Under the pieces are notes generated by a model, which ran no database searches, was not told the origin of the DNA, and worked only from the letters and a program-made list of their open reading frames with translations. 64,000 bases of DNA from Fulvia fulva (taxonomy: Eukaryota; Ascomycota; Dothideomycetes; Mycosphaerellales; Mycosphaerellaceae). The position numbers and the translations under genes were made by a program. This document shows, in pieces, positions 23,101-35,010 of the stretch. The DNA lies in assembly GCF_020509005.1 (NCBI RefSeq), contig NC_063016.1, positions 3,534,001-3,598,000 of the forward strand. Reading direction: 5' to 3'. The first letter of the stretch is position 1. The number at the start of each line of letters is the position of its first letter.

Positions 23101-25439
23101 TCCTGTAAGGACTGGTCATGGACGGGGACTTCCACCCGAATCTCCTTCTCGGCAATGCGTTCTTCGATGATACGCTCTGGTTCCCAGGGTTCGGTCATCA
23201 TCCCAGAATCGATCATATCCGGCTTGCGAGGGATGATTGCACTGCTTACAATGCCTGGTTCTTGAGACATTTCTCTCTCTGCCACGACCGCAGCGGTTTC
23301 AGCTTCAGCCTTCGAAGGAGTACCGGGATCTACGCTCAGCTCTCGCTGGGTGTTTGGCGTGCCTTCGTCGTCCATGACAAAGCTGGAGGATGGCGTGCCT
23401 TCCATACTGTCTTCGTCGAGAGCGTCAAGCTCGTCACCGAGTGTCTGCTGCGCGCGTTGCGGTGTACCATTGCTCGAAGTAGGGCTGTTGTTGCTTGCAG
23501 CGTTTGGAGAGTCCGCGATCATGTCACTGACACGGCCAGACCTCCTGACTCCGCGGCTCAGGCGTAGCTTATACTTAGGCTGCTGCGCATTGTGCACAGG
23601 AGTACGAACAATCTGGTCATCGTCGTCGTCGCCAGACATTGAAGCAGTGGACATGTACGACTGTCTGTGTTCCGCCTTTGGCCTACTCGTGAAGCTGCCG
23701 ACCGAACGCAGAGTGTGGTTTCCATTACCTTCGGTCTCAGTGAGATCACCATCAGTAGTGTCGTCGCCGAAGTCCTCTTTACCTGTCGCAAAAGCCTCGC
23801 TTTCAGTCGTGGTATCGCGCTCGTGGGCCGTGTCGAATGCATCAGTACTATCGTCTTCAGACCTGCCATATGCATGGTCGTAGGCAGCCATGCCAGCAGC
23901 TCCCGTCGCGGATGTGCCAGCTGCTACACCGGCAGATCTTGGCTTGCTTGGTGTCTGTTCGATCTCGTGGTCCTCCCAGTCCGGCTCATCTTCGAGAATC
24001 TCCGTCGTGCTGGTTCGCGTGGCACCGAGCCTGTTCGTGGAGGGTCTCTTGAACTTAATACCTTCTGGCTCGCTTCGACGCTTCTTGGCCATATTTGCAC
24101 CAACGATACCAGTGCTCTCTCGTCGAGTCTCTATCTCGTCCCGGGCGTCTTGCAGCATGCGCTTGAGCTCGATTTTCTCGGTCTTCTCTCGATGGATCGT
24201 GTTCTTGAGATTCTGAATCATACGATGAGCGTGGTTCAAGCTCGACTTTAGGGTCTCCTGCTCGAGCATGCCGTGACGGGCTGGAGTGCCCTTGATGGGA
24301 GATGGCGGTGCGCTGTCGAAGGGGCTTTGCGAGTCGGACTGAATGCCTTCCTCTGCAGAGACGAAGTCTGTGTCTGACTGCTGAACGGGATGGCCCATGC
24401 GATAAGACACAGCCTTTGCAAGCTCAGTGTTTTGCGCGACCAATTCCGCTATCCTCCTCTCAAGCCTGCCCTTCTCTGTCTCATGCACAGCTGCATCTCG
24501 CTTGAGACCGTGAAGATCAGCTTCCTGCACTTTCTTCACCATGGCATGATCTTCGCTCAGCTTCTCGTGCGTAACCTTCAGGTCGTCCAGTTCCCGCTCC
24601 TTGGACGCCTTCTCAGTTTGTGTGGATCTCAATATCTGCACCAGCCGACTCTCCTTGTCCATGCTCTCCTTCAGAGTCGCCTCCATATCTTGCAGTTTGG
24701 TCTCCAGGTTCCAATTCTCGTCCTTGTACTTTTGCTCATTCTCGTCCATGTGACGCAATCTCTGCACAAGATGAGCTGCTTCGGCCTCCAGCAGCGCTTT
24801 CGCTGCAGTGGTGTCTTTCAGCTCATCGTCTTTTTCGGCCAGAGCTGCCTGCAGTTGCCGAACCTGGGCTATCAAGGAAGTACTAATTTCCGTTGCGAAC
24901 TCGATATCGTGCACTCTATTCGCCGGCTGGTTGCGTTGTCGTCTAGACATTGAGGGCGCCTGCGCTTTTGTGGGTGAGTCTCTGCCACTACCAGAGATGA
25001 TACCCGAGCCCGCAGTTGAGTCAGTTGCCTCACTGACAACCCGCGATTTGGGCAAAAAGGCACGAGCGGACTCTCTCCCGACCTCATTGTACTCGCGCTC
25101 CAGCTCAGAGAGCTTCTGACGAAGCTCGTCAGGCACCTGACTTTCTGTCTGCATCTCCTCGACCTCCTTGAGTTTCGCGGCCAAGTCCTTTCGCTGTTGA
25201 ATCAGAGTGGTGCCTAGTCTAGAGGCTTCGTGTATGCGGCGATCGGTGTTCTTCAAGTGCGCTTCGAGCGCTCTCCTCGCTGACGAAGGCGAGTTTGTTG
25301 CAGCCAGGGATAATTGCTCGTTGTCGAAAGCGGCATACCGCAATGGCGCTGGATTCGCGTGGGACGAGGGGGAGGATGTGAATGGGTCGACCATGCCGTT
25401 GGAAGGGACCGCGCCTGGCGGCATGTTCGCGGCGGCCAT
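20147..25439 (-). CDS. apsA: ApsA/Num1-family cortical anchor with coiled coils and PH domain
   Basis: Exon 1 is 25439-20276 and exon 2 is 20223-20147. The 52-nt intron (GTAAGT...TCCCAG) turns the C-terminus into CCDGRHNVGSLSRANG followed by a His/Ser tail, which I recognise from ApsA orthologues. Total 1,746 residues. Residues ~55-360 and ~860-1120 are coiled coil, the second with repeated blocks of about 17 residues ending in VKSE/IKQ-type heptads. The middle is acidic and low complexity. The PH domain lies at about 1405-1520 (YLWKYTRKAG, FFWVHPYTRTLYWSE, W near the end). Num1/ApsA proteins bind plasma-membrane phosphoinositide and anchor dynein and mitochondria at the cortex for nuclear positioning. 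Confidence 0.9.
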
Positions 25440-25661
25440 GTTCGCAGCGCGCGACGATCAATTGCGTATTAGGGGGGAAGGAAACGTGGTATAGCGAATG
25501 TAAGATGGCGGTCCGGCGGGTTCCAAGTTGTCTCGGGAAGCTGCAGGTGCTGGTCCGTGACGGATGGCCCAGAGTCCGGACAGCAGTAAGATTACGAAAA
25601 GCAGAAAACAAATCACAGATCCAAGAATCGAAGAGCTCCGAGAGTGGACGGCCAACAGCCA

Positions 25662-25686
25662 CACAGTCACAGTCACAGTCACAGTC
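25662..25686. repeat. (CACAGT)4 microsatellite
   Basis: Four perfect copies of CACAGT in the divergent promoter region. Confidence 0.85.
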
Positions 25687-25916
25687 GAGCGGTGCGCTGT
25701 GCGCGTTGCTGCTGGGACAATGCGGCGGGCGAAGGTGCTGTGTTTCCTGCTGGGCGACCAGGTAAACAACCTGTGTGCGGGGAGTGGCCGCCAGGGGTTC
25801 ACCTCATGGCAGCATTCCAATTCCGTGCCGCTGGGATGTGTGGGCCAGGATCAGTCGACCGAGAGGCGCACCGTATGGGATATGGGAACAAACGAGAGAC
25901 GACGCGGGAGGGGGAT

Positions 25917-25967
25917 GCGGTGGTGGTGGCGGTGGTGGTGGCGGTGGTCGTGGTGGTGGTCGTGGAC
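25917..25967. repeat. GGT-rich triplet microsatellite
   Basis: About 50 bp of imperfect GGT repeats with CGT/GGC variants on the plus strand, giving a strong G-rich strand bias upstream of cwc24. Confidence 0.8.
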
Positions 25968-26380
25968 GATGATCGTTCTACGCGTTAGTACAGAGTTTCT
26001 CGACTCGGAGCACAGACGCGCCAATCGATTCCACCGGCGGCAAATGTCCTGGTCGGATTCGTCATTCAGCAACAGTCGCAGTGCTCTTACACATGTGAAG
26101 AGTGTCTGCTATACAATTCGTATGAGTTCCCGTCAGCGATGCTGACAGAAAAGCTGCATCCCAAAGTCTCTCCTGTCAAGTCTCTCCTGTCAAGCACATG
26201 AAAGCAACCTACACGCGAGTCGTTGTTTGGGTCGCCCGCGCAAAGAAAGTTCGGCGGCACATTGATCAGCCGAACAGTGGCGTTCGTCAGCCACACATTT
26301 GTCAAGGTTCATGGCTACATTTCTGTGACCATCTTCCACAATGTCCTTAGCCAGAACCACCTGGCCTACAACTCCACAGC

Positions 26381-27322
26381 ATGGCAGACGTAGCGGCGCC
26401 AGTCTTCAAGAAGCGCGCCAACAAGGGCTCCAACATCCGCAAGCGACCGGCGACACCACCACCCGAAGAATCTGGCTCGGACTCAGACTACACAGACGAT
26501 GAAGCAGGTGTCAGGATAAAGCGTCGCAAGAAGGAGGGCGTCACGGTCGGCACTGGACCAAAGCGCCAGGCCAACTTCAACAAGAACACAAATTTCGAGG
26601 CCGATCGATCAAAGACGATAGCCGACAACGAGGATGCGACGAAAGCTTCGAATTGGTACACGGACGCCGCGCTGGCCGCGAAGGATGCCCCATCCACGAC
26701 TGTCAGCAAGACGGAGACGGTAGTGCCTGGTGCAACAGATGGCAAATACCAAGGGACCGCCAAGTACTCGACATTCATTCAGAAGCATCCCGACCACGAA
26801 AAGAAAGTAGGGCCAGTAAAAGCGCCGACCAACGTGCGGGCCATCACAGTGACAGACTTTGCGCCAGATGTGTGTAAAGACTACAAACAGACCGGATTCT
26901 GTGGCTTTGGCGACAGCTGTAAGTTCCTGCACGCGCGAGAAGACTACAAGCAAGGCTGGCAGCTCGACAAGGAATGGGAGAAAGTGGGCAGCAAGAAGGA
27001 CAAGCCGGGGCAGAACGGCAAAGAGGACACCAGCGATATGACGGAAGAGGAGAAGATGCTGATGGAGATTCCGTTCGCATGCATAATTTGCAAAGAGAGC
27101 TATAAGAACCCGGTGGTGACGAAGTGCGGGCACTACTTTTGTGAGAAGTGTGCTATGGGCCGGTATATGAAGGAGAAGAGGAAGACGTGCGCGAATTGCG
27201 GTGCAGATACAGGCGGCAGCTTCGGCATAGCGAAGAAGCTGAAAGGGTTGTTGGAGAAGAAGAAGAAGAGGGAAGAAGAAAGGGCAGAGAAGGAGGCGAA
27301 TGAGGGAGACGATGATGCATGA
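26381..27322 (+). CDS. cwc24: Pre-mRNA-splicing factor Cwc24 (RNF113 family)
   Basis: A 313-residue single-exon protein. The order is a basic, disordered N-terminus, a TAKYSTFIQKHPDHEKK conserved block, a CCCH zinc finger at 165-184 (CKDYKQTGFCGFGDSCKFLH) and a C3HC4 RING at 234-273 (CIICKESYKNPVVTKCGHYF, then CEKC and CANC). A lysine/glutamate-rich tail follows. This is the exact architecture and spacing of Cwc24/RNF113, which joins the activated spliceosome near the 5' splice site. Length is normal for fungi. The start ATG at 26381 begins the conserved MADVAAPVFKKR segment. Confidence 0.93.
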   Translation: MADVAAPVFKKRANKGSNIRKRPATPPPEESGSDSDYTDDEAGVRIKRRKKEGVTVGTGPKRQANFNKNTNFEADRSKTIADNEDATKASNWYTDAALAAKDAPSTTVSKTETVVPGATDGKYQGTAKYSTFIQKHPDHEKKVGPVKAPTNVRAITVTDFAPDVCKDYKQTGFCGFGDSCKFLHAREDYKQGWQLDKEWEKVGSKKDKPGQNGKEDTSDMTEEEKMLMEIPFACIICKESYKNPVVTKCGHYFCEKCAMGRYMKEKRKTCANCGADTGGSFGIAKKLKGLLEKKKKREEERAEKEANEGDDDA

Positions 27323-27664
27323 GCTCACGATACCGGCATCGTACCACAAAACGTCCAAACCTGTGAGTGAGCGAAGTTGGAAGAGTTCTTTCGTCGCTGA
27401 GCGCTTGTTGTGTTGGGTCTGAAGTTCTTCGTTGGTGCAATGAGGTACAGTCGACTGTGGTGTCTGGGCTTGCGAGCTCCGTCGTAACTGCTTGCCTTCC
27501 CGTGCTGTTGTCGCTCCTGCTCCCGTTGGGATGGAAGGCGCGCGGCTGCCTGGCATGGCCCAAGCACTGTCACTCTGAACGTCACCTCGTTCCTTCCAAT
27601 TCCAAAGCACCGCATACACGCTTACCAGCTACGAGACACGGGCAGACGCTTTTCAACCACCGCC
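27323..27664. other. Spacer
   Basis: 342 bp between same-strand genes; no gene seen. Confidence 0.45.
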
Positions 27665-28660
27665 ATGCCCAATCTTCGCCTCAACATCACCTGGGCTGCA
27701 CCAGTCGCCATCGACAAGCTTGGTGCCTGTGTCGAGGCGTATGTCACCTCGCAGCCAGCTATCAACACGCTTCGTCTATGTAACCGCTATGGCTCTGGCG
27801 AGAATGCCGCTATCAACAAGCTTCCAGTCGAGCTAGTGGAGCACATCGAAGGCTACTACATGGCAGACCGGCGGTCGCAGCTCCTGGCAGAGTGGAAGCT
27901 GGAGCTTGCCTGCTGGAAGGCCACTTGTAGTCCTCTCGAGCACCTGGACGACGAGGATGAGATCGAAAACATCATGGAGGAATACAAGTGCAATATTGAC
28001 CTGGAGTGCTATATGGAGAACAACGACGAGGAGAATATGGGAATGCTCGAGGAGCATCTGATTGAAGAGCGCGACATAGGTCCAGAGCCCCTACCACCAT
28101 ACACAGGCGAAGACAGTTGGCGAACCGTTCACGTGGCGAGGAAATTGAGCTGGGAGAAGAAGACTGGCTCTCCAGGTCACAGAGAAGTGAGCCAACTTGA
28201 CATGTACAATACCGTGCTCAAGAAGCATTTCGGTCTTGAAGTCTGGACCTCCCATGTACAAAACAAAGTACAGTATCCAAATCGGTGGGACGACACCCCT
28301 GTTGGCCGCCACACGGTCGGCTATTTGTGCCTCGCAGGTGGACACAGCAGCGACCACGACTTGAAGCTGGAAGAGAAGACATTCGATGATCTCGAGTACA
28401 TGGACACTATGCAGATCCCCAGCGAGCATATGTCTGCTCATGTATTCATGCGTGGCAAAGACGCGATAAGCCTCCCCGCGGCCCGCTTCATTCACGCAAT
28501 GAAAGTGCTCAACCTGAAGCCGACCAAGGGTCGACTCCGAGAAGACAAGCCTGCGAGCATGCCAGCGCAATCGCCTGGCAAGGAGAAAACAGCGGAGGTT
28601 CCACTGTGGCCGCGGGTGTTGGTACTGGCATCTCAAGGCAGAAGCTTTTCCGAGTGCTGA
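27665..28660 (+). CDS. Unrecognised 331-residue protein with F-box-like segment
   Basis: Single exon from ATG 27665 to TGA. Residues ~50-65 read AINKLPVELVEHIEGYYMA, which resembles helix 1 of an F-box (LP-x-E-hydrophobic) but is short and not followed by a clear F-box remainder. The next ~80 residues are acidic and helical, and the C-terminal half has mixed alpha/beta character with DDLEYMDTMQIPSEHMSAHV. Such single-exon orphan proteins occur in lineage-specific families in plant-associated ascomycetes, but I cannot name this one. The consistent codon pattern makes it a likely real gene. Confidence 0.6.
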   Translation: MPNLRLNITWAAPVAIDKLGACVEAYVTSQPAINTLRLCNRYGSGENAAINKLPVELVEHIEGYYMADRRSQLLAEWKLELACWKATCSPLEHLDDEDEIENIMEEYKCNIDLECYMENNDEENMGMLEEHLIEERDIGPEPLPPYTGEDSWRTVHVARKLSWEKKTGSPGHREVSQLDMYNTVLKKHFGLEVWTSHVQNKVQYPNRWDDTPVGRHTVGYLCLAGGHSSDHDLKLEEKTFDDLEYMDTMQIPSEHMSAHVFMRGKDAISLPAARFIHAMKVLNLKPTKGRLREDKPASMPAQSPGKEKTAEVPLWPRVLVLASQGRSFSEC

Positions 28661-29085
28661 GGCACGCGAAGGATCGTTGTGGAGAGCCCGAGACCAGTCC
28701 GTGGCTAGCTATAGAAGTATTCACATCGCACTTGGGGAACGTACACGCTATACTAAGTAGATGCCACGTCGTAAAGCAGACTGTATGGCTCCAGACATGG
28801 CTATAGCGAGCGTCGACCATAGCATTGCGGAGTGTACTCATGGCTGAAGTACTAGGTACAATGGTCCATAGCTTCCGAACATCCACGATATACAGCTTAT
28901 CTTGAGCACCACTGCTTTCATCTATACTCCTCATATGCTCTTCCGAGTTGGCTTCACGCTTCGATTCGTGCATCGTCGGGATACTTGACGAGAGTGCGGT
29001 GCCAGTGCATAGACAACAGCGTTTGGACTGCGGCGACAACGCGTCGTAGATCGTAGTACAACTATGAATCATCGATTGCCGCGGG
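28661..29085. other. Spacer
   Basis: 425 bp between convergent genes; no supported feature. Confidence 0.45.
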
Positions 29086-32000
29086 CTACGCATACTGTAG
29101 CCTATCCTCTGTCCACCTAGGCTGTAGTTCGCTCCAATCCTGATTGAAGTTGAAGCCGGTCTGGTACTGGCCATAGGCAAACAACTCAGCGTTCGACAGT
29201 TTCGCTCCAGCATCTGTCTGTGCCCATAACGCTACGGCGAGAGTGTTGGTGCCGCGGTTGTTAATGACCCCGGGTGGGATTGGGAACCTGGTCTGAGGTC
29301 CAATTTGTGGTATGTACTTGCCATCTGAAATGTGGTCAGTATAGGCATTGACGTAAGAGCGAGAACACTTACACTGATACCCGTTCATGTACAGCTGTAC
29401 GCTCGCAACGGTTCCTTCGGGCGCACCCAATTCAATGCCAAGCGGTACGTCCAGATTCTCGTCCAGATTCAGGTCGAAGGTCGAGACGTACCAGTTAATG
29501 CCGCTCTTGTTCAACCCAGTCAGCAGCGAGCCATCTGACCAAGCTGCACCAGAAGTATCGAAGCCCGGTAGATGCCAGCCTAGTCGCGTGCCACACAAGC
29601 CATCCTCATTCAGAGGGCCTCGCACAGGATCGATGTTACTGCTCCCACCAGCGTTGCCTTGGATCTTCCACTGTGTGAAGGTCGCTGTCGAGTTGGCGTT
29701 GAGAAGCGTAGCGCCCATGACGCCGCGAGGATTCTCTACCCCGGCTGGTCCGGTGCTCGTTTGGTCGTGACCGGTGTAGTCTGTCACGACTGTTAGGACA
29801 TTGCTGGAGTTATACAGCGTTGCTGTGCTGAGGTCAAGTAGTGAGGAGACTTTGGTGGCTGTTGCGTTGCCAGGGTTGTATCCCACAAGCTCTCGATTGA
29901 GCCATGCGCTGAAGCCCGCTGCTAAACCTCCTTGCATTGTGATATTGGCTGATGTTGCGGTGCCGTCGAATTAGCCTCTGTAAATCTTGATACCAGCATA
30001 GTATCCGTAGTCAGAGGAGAACAGAACAGGTAATGTCAGAGGTGCTACTGGACACTTTGTGGTTGTGTGGTTACAGACAGTCCAACGTGAGTCGTCGTAG
30101 TCACGTCGTAGTTCGGGTAACGAGTCGGCAGTCCGCCATGACAATTCAGGAAGGCTGATCGTGCGGTCTTCTGCTCCTGGTAAGGTAGCTCGCAAGGCAC
30201 CATAGGCTGTACGTTCAGTGTCCACTGGTTTGCCATTCCAGGTGACCGAAGCGGCTTCTGTTCCTACGAACACTTCGAGCGCTGTAGCATTGGCGTTGTC
30301 GCCAGTCAAGTTGATTGTGCCACCATCTAGCGAAGCACTGCGGACATTGTACGGCCCGAGTACAAACACCTGTTGCTCAGGTGACACGATAGGATCAGAA
30401 GACAGCGGCGGGGCAAAGAAGTTCTTAGCAGTCTCGGTGTCCAGCAAGTACACAGTAACTCCATTGTCGAAGACGACGACTGTAGACCCAGCAGTCTGCG
30501 TATACGCATAGCTGGTGAGCGTTGAAGAGTTCGTGGCCGTTGTCCTTCGCTGCGGGCTAAGTTTTGCTGTACCATACGTCCGAAATGTCGCGTTGCCTCC
30601 AGATGTCTTCCAGGCAAATTCGCTAGTCTGTCCAACGTCGGCATACATGACCAGTACCTCAGACCCACCAAAAGTGCCCCAGGCGAGAATGTCGGCGCTC
30701 GAGTAAAGTAAGGTGTGGTTGGCAAAGTGGTAGTCTGTGGTTACAATCTTGCTTTGCCGGCCATTGAGCTGCAGGTTGGGCACCGTAACGCTACCAAGTG
30801 AGGTATCCAGATAGGCTTCGAAGGTAGTGACCGCTCTCGACGAGGAGGTATTGTGCTGGAAAGTATAGAACCCAGCTTGGTTCTCGGGGTGCCTCAATAC
30901 CCACGAGAAGACGTCTGCGGAGGAGGCAGCATTCTTCGTGCCATTGCTCACCATGATGGTCTTACGGAGGTCCTGGGACACTCGGGTGAACAGACCTATC
31001 AACTTGGTCTGCTTGAACTTGAGTTGCACCTCTCTCGTCTCTCGAAGCGGGGCAGAGTAGTCGTAGCTTGTGTACACTACCGGTGCTGCAAGGTTTCCTG
31101 CATAAGATGTTAGTTCCGACATACCGAGATGCGATGTGATGTTGTCTGACCCCAGTTAGTACCTCCGAAGGCCTGCCAAACAGAAGGGTGTTAGCACACA
31201 TTCGAGAACCACGTGGCAATGCTTTAGCGGATAGTGCCAGGCATGTCTGAGACAGACGATGCCTTCAACCCTTTAGTACTTGCCATGTAGAGGTTCTGTA
31301 GAGTCACACGTTGGCCAATGTTGTTCTTGTAGTCGATATCCGCGAATGCAGGATCGTGCTCTGCTAGGCACTGATCGTAGAAGTCACCGGCCCACGCGGA
31401 GAACCGGCCAGCCTCGAACTCAGGCATGCTCTCTGGCTGCGTGTAGGAGTAGTCTGGAACCACTGGTAGTAGGTTCGTACAAGGTTGAAGCCGCTGTTGA
31501 TGTTGGTGCAGCTTAGGCCACCCGGGTAGCTGTCTAGGCCATCGATATCAACCGCACCGCCGACGTCCTGGTAATCTGTGGACCAGCTGTATCAAATTAG
31601 CGCCTTGGTCGGAAATTCATACCACTCCTTGCCACTATCTCCGCTTTGGTACTGACCTCTGAGATCGCATGCCTTTTCCATTTGACGTGAAGGGAACAAT
31701 AATTCCTGCCTCTCGTGTAGCCTCTTCGATCTGTTCCATGTACAAAATGAGGGTGTCGTTGGCTTCGTGTCTAGTCTCCTGCAGCTCATTCTCGATCTGA
31801 TACAGAATGATTGGCCCACCGTCATCAATCTGATTCTTTGACAGAATCTCGTTAACGGCATTCATCCAGGGGAGCCACGCCTGGTGATACGTTTCATCGG
31901 ACGTTCGGATAGACCCCAGACTACCTACAAACAGAAGGATATTAGCCATGATCGAGAACCAGGCGGCAGTGTCTTGGACTGTAGTGTAAATAGAGGGGGA

Positions 32001-32559
32001 GAGCACATCGTGCAGCGCATGTCTCGCACGCTCTACCACGGTCCAAGCCACTGCCCGACGCCTAGTACCCTTCAGCAACGTACCATCGGAGCCCCACACG
32101 GCGAGAGCCCCTCCATCGGTCTCGGCATTGCAGTAAGGTCCTGGCCTGGCGATCACATAGAGTCCGACCTCCTTCGCAATGTCGAGAAGCCTCTGGATAT
32201 CCTTTCCAGGACCTTTCCAGGACCTTTCCAGGACCTTTCCAGGAGAAGTAAAGTCGAACTCGCCTTGTCCTGCAACAGCTGTCAGTATCTTAGCTCAACA
32301 TTGAATAACTTACTTACGAGCACTGTGGTAGCTCCAGAAGAAGTACACCTTGAAAGCCTGTCAGGAGGAGCCGTTGACAGGAGAGCAGAACACATACAGA
32401 TACGGCGTTCAAGCCATTTGCTTTGTACTTCTCCAGCACATCGCGCCAGAGCTCAGGTACTGGTAGCCGCTCGTAGTGGAACTCTCCACTGAAGATGAAG
32501 ACCCTCTCGCCGTTGATGAGCAGGCTGTACTCGTCCCAGGCAACTATGCTGATCGCGGT
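29086..32559 (-). pseudogene. GH35 beta-galactosidase, decayed
   Basis: Eight exon remnants, read from 32547 down to 29086, encode a fungal GH35 enzyme. Landmarks are [37 protein letters not shown] (acid/base Glu), PEFEAGRFSAW (nucleophile Glu), GGTNWG, NLAAPVVYTSYDYSAPLRE, and C-terminal jelly-roll blocks ending in NNRGTNTLAVALWAQ. Damage is clear. No ATG or signal peptide precedes [15 protein letters not shown]; an in-frame TGA lies at 32560-32562. A one-base deletion near 31465 shifts frame inside YYQWFQ-DYSYTQPE. An in-frame TAA at 29971-29973 splits KIYRG and FDG. Two splice donors are weak (GCAAGT at 31283, GTCAGA at 31150). An extra 33 bp from an 11-bp repeat sits at 32201-32244. The intact enzyme would be secreted and release galactose from plant polysaccharides. 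Confidence 0.88.
32201..32244. repeat. Four tandem copies of an 11-bp unit inside the GH35 pseudogene
   Basis: CCTTTCCAGGA is repeated four times head to tail. Family members have the equivalent of one unit. Three extra copies add 33 bp, so frame is kept and 11 residues are inserted before KDIQRLLDIAKEVG. Confidence 0.92.
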
Positions 32560-32700
32560 TCATTGAAGCAATTTTTGATTGGACCCTCAAGGGCAATTTG
32601 ACGATGACTGCATTTCCATCATCATGCATGCTGTTCCTGCTTCGTATCTCTTAATCGACCTCACCACACCACACGATATGAGCACATCGCAGTCGCCGTA

Positions 32701-34014
32701 ATGCCTCCTTCGACCTGCGAGATCTGCCAGTCAGCTCGCGCGCAGATCTTGCGACCGAAGAATCACGCGCGAATCTGCTCGACCTGCTTCATCCAGATGT
32801 TCGAGGACGAAGTCGCCGAAGCCGTGACCACCGCGGATCTCTTCCAGCCGGGTGAGAAGGTCGCGATTGGGGCATCCGGCGGCAAGGATAGCACTGTGCT
32901 GGCGTCGGTGCTCAAGACGTTGAACGACCGCCACCGCTGGGGACTCGACCTCATCCTGCTCAGTGTCGACGAAGGCATCACAGGATACAGAGATCACAGT
33001 CTCGAGGCCGTCAAGAGACACGCCGCCCAACATGACTTGCCGCTCAAGATCGTGAGTTATGCAGAGCTCTATGGCTGGAGCATGGACCAGGTCGTGGCAC
33101 AGGTAGGCAAGAAGGGCAACTGTACTTACTGTGGCGTCTTCAGACGACAGGCACTCGATCGCGGCGCCGCCATGCTGGGCGTGGGCCACGTCGTGACTGG
33201 ACATAACGCCGATGATGTCGCCGAGACAGTGCTGATGAACCTGCTGCGAGGCGACCTCCCACGACTGAGCAGAGCGACGAGCATCGTGACGAGCACACCA
33301 TCCGCCAAAGCCATCGAGACCACGGATGGAAGCGTGAGCTTTACGAATGTAAAGAGAAGCAAGCCCTTGATGTATGCATATGAGAAGGAGATTGTGCTTT
33401 ATGCGCACCACAAGAAGCTGGATTACTTCAGCACAGAGTGTATTTACAGTCCAGAGGCCTTTCGGGGATCGGCACGTACTCTGATCAAGAACCTGGAGAG
33501 AATCAGACCGGAAAGCATACTAGACGTTGTGCAGTCCGGCATAGACATGGCAAAGCTGGTCCCAGATGCCGATGGAAACTGCAAAGGTGCATGCAGTAGT
33601 GGAGACGCCGCCGCCAAGGGTGCTGAGGACCAAGCTGCTGGTGGCTGCGGTACTGCACTCGGTGGCTCAAGTGGAGGCGAGATGGCGGACATGGAGAAGA
33701 AACTACGACAAGACGATGAAGCCGCGGAGAATGGCACCGAAGTCGAGATCAAGGTCCCAGCGAAGGCAGTCACAGGCCAGGGCCACGACAGACAGAGCAG
33801 CGCTAGCCCAGGCATACCTATCAGGACGAAACAAGAAAAGAAGTCCAACCGCAAGCCGACCCGAGACGCTCCTCCGCTGAAGCAGAAGCTCGGCCAGTGT
33901 GAGCGTTGTGGTTATCTGTCGTCCCAAGCGGTCTGCAAAGCCTGCATGCTACTTGAAGGGCTCAATAAGGCTCGACCACGCACTGAAATAGGAGTCGCTG
34001 AAGCGGGAGGCTGA
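32701..34014 (+). CDS. ncs6: Cytoplasmic tRNA 2-thiolation protein Ncs6/Ctu1
   Basis: A 437-residue single-exon protein. The N-terminal zinc site (CEICQSARA...CSTCF) is followed by the PP-loop [12 protein letters not shown] near 57-68, the [12 protein letters not shown] motif near 141-152, [14 protein letters not shown] near 167-180 and a C-terminal zinc site ([16 protein letters not shown]). This is the standard layout of Ncs6/Ctu1, the adenylating subunit that with Ncs2 and Urm1 thiolates U34 of Lys, Glu and Gln tRNAs. A long Ser/Gly/Glu-rich insertion sits before the C-terminal zinc site, as in other ascomycetes. It starts 139 bp from the GH35 pseudogene and is transcribed away from it. 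Confidence 0.94.
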   Translation: MPPSTCEICQSARAQILRPKNHARICSTCFIQMFEDEVAEAVTTADLFQPGEKVAIGASGGKDSTVLASVLKTLNDRHRWGLDLILLSVDEGITGYRDHSLEAVKRHAAQHDLPLKIVSYAELYGWSMDQVVAQVGKKGNCTYCGVFRRQALDRGAAMLGVGHVVTGHNADDVAETVLMNLLRGDLPRLSRATSIVTSTPSAKAIETTDGSVSFTNVKRSKPLMYAYEKEIVLYAHHKKLDYFSTECIYSPEAFRGSARTLIKNLERIRPESILDVVQSGIDMAKLVPDADGNCKGACSSGDAAAKGAEDQAAGGCGTALGGSSGGEMADMEKKLRQDDEAAENGTEVEIKVPAKAVTGQGHDRQSSASPGIPIRTKQEKKSNRKPTRDAPPLKQKLGQCERCGYLSSQAVCKACMLLEGLNKARPRTEIGVAEAGG

Positions 34015-35010
34015 AAGGACTTGTGTCAACAAACCTCCGGGAGCATTTGACCACCTAATTGTCTGGATGCGCCTGGAATGAGCCTGCGAATAGCTACTGC
34101 TCACACTGGCTAGCAACCTTGAGCGACGCTGGAGTATGGCTACGTCTACGAAACATCAGCGCCTTGACACGTCGTCTCCAGTGGTACTGGTCCAGTGAGT
34201 CAACCCACCATCTGGTGCAAGACCGAGGTCGACCCCGACTCCAGCAGACATTGCCAAAAGCAACGTTCAGCAGAGGCTTCACTCTATGCAGTTCTGTCGA
34301 GTGTCAGTCTGCACACGTCCATACACCATTGAAGTGTAGTTCAGGATGAGGGGTCTGTGAGCGTTCGCACGACGATGGCCGACTTCTCGAGACTCGGCTC
34401 GAAGCTCTGATACACTTCTTCCGCGCATGGACGATTTAAGCTTCGCTCTCTATTGGACGAGTGCAAGACTGCGCGCTATATGTGGTTTGTTGGAGATCGT
34501 ACAGACTTTGTACTAGGAGCGAGGTTCTTTGATCACCAACGCTACAATGCTGACTACTGCATGGACGTGTCCTTTCGCCACGCGCTTGTAATGAACGGCA
34601 TGAGCAGTGCTTCAAGACAGCAAGCGCTAGCTACTGTCAGAACACTATGTGCCGATCAGTATGAAGCCTCGGCCGCTTGCCGAACTTTCAACTGGACTTC
34701 ATCTTCTCACCTACCACAAGCAGGATCAAGTGTAATGCAGAACGGCATATACCACAGTCGTTCGAAAGAACTTCATCTATTCGACGGGAATCTGCCGCAG
34801 ACCATCTCGAGTCTCGATACTAAGCTTCCAGGAGACAGACGAGACACCGAGGCAGGTAGCATCGCACTCACTGTAGCGCCTCGAAGCCTACTGAAGGCTG
34901 TTCAACCACACGGCTCACACATAGATATAAGTATCACACGGTATCCTTTGCACCATTAAGACACACCACGCACATCTACACTTTCCAACCCAACCAATAA
35001 AACTTCAAAC
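34015..35010. other. 1-kb spacer, no confident gene
   Basis: An open stretch at 34453-34959 (plus) could encode up to 168 residues but has no early ATG, no signal peptide and no recognised domain. I do not call it. The last ~60 bp carry AC-rich leader sequence just before the next ATG. Confidence 0.4.

Larger units (their letters stand above)
25440..26380. promoter_or_regulatory. Shared divergent promoter region with two microsatellites
   Basis: 941 bp between apsA and cwc24, transcribed away from each other. Frames seen here follow the repeats and are not convincing genes. A 14-bp duplication (TCTCTCCTGTCAAG twice) lies near 26165-26192. Confidence 0.45.

Noticed and set aside
34453..34959. 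168-codon open stretch
   Set aside because: No early ATG, no motif and no intron support; left as unannotated spacer.
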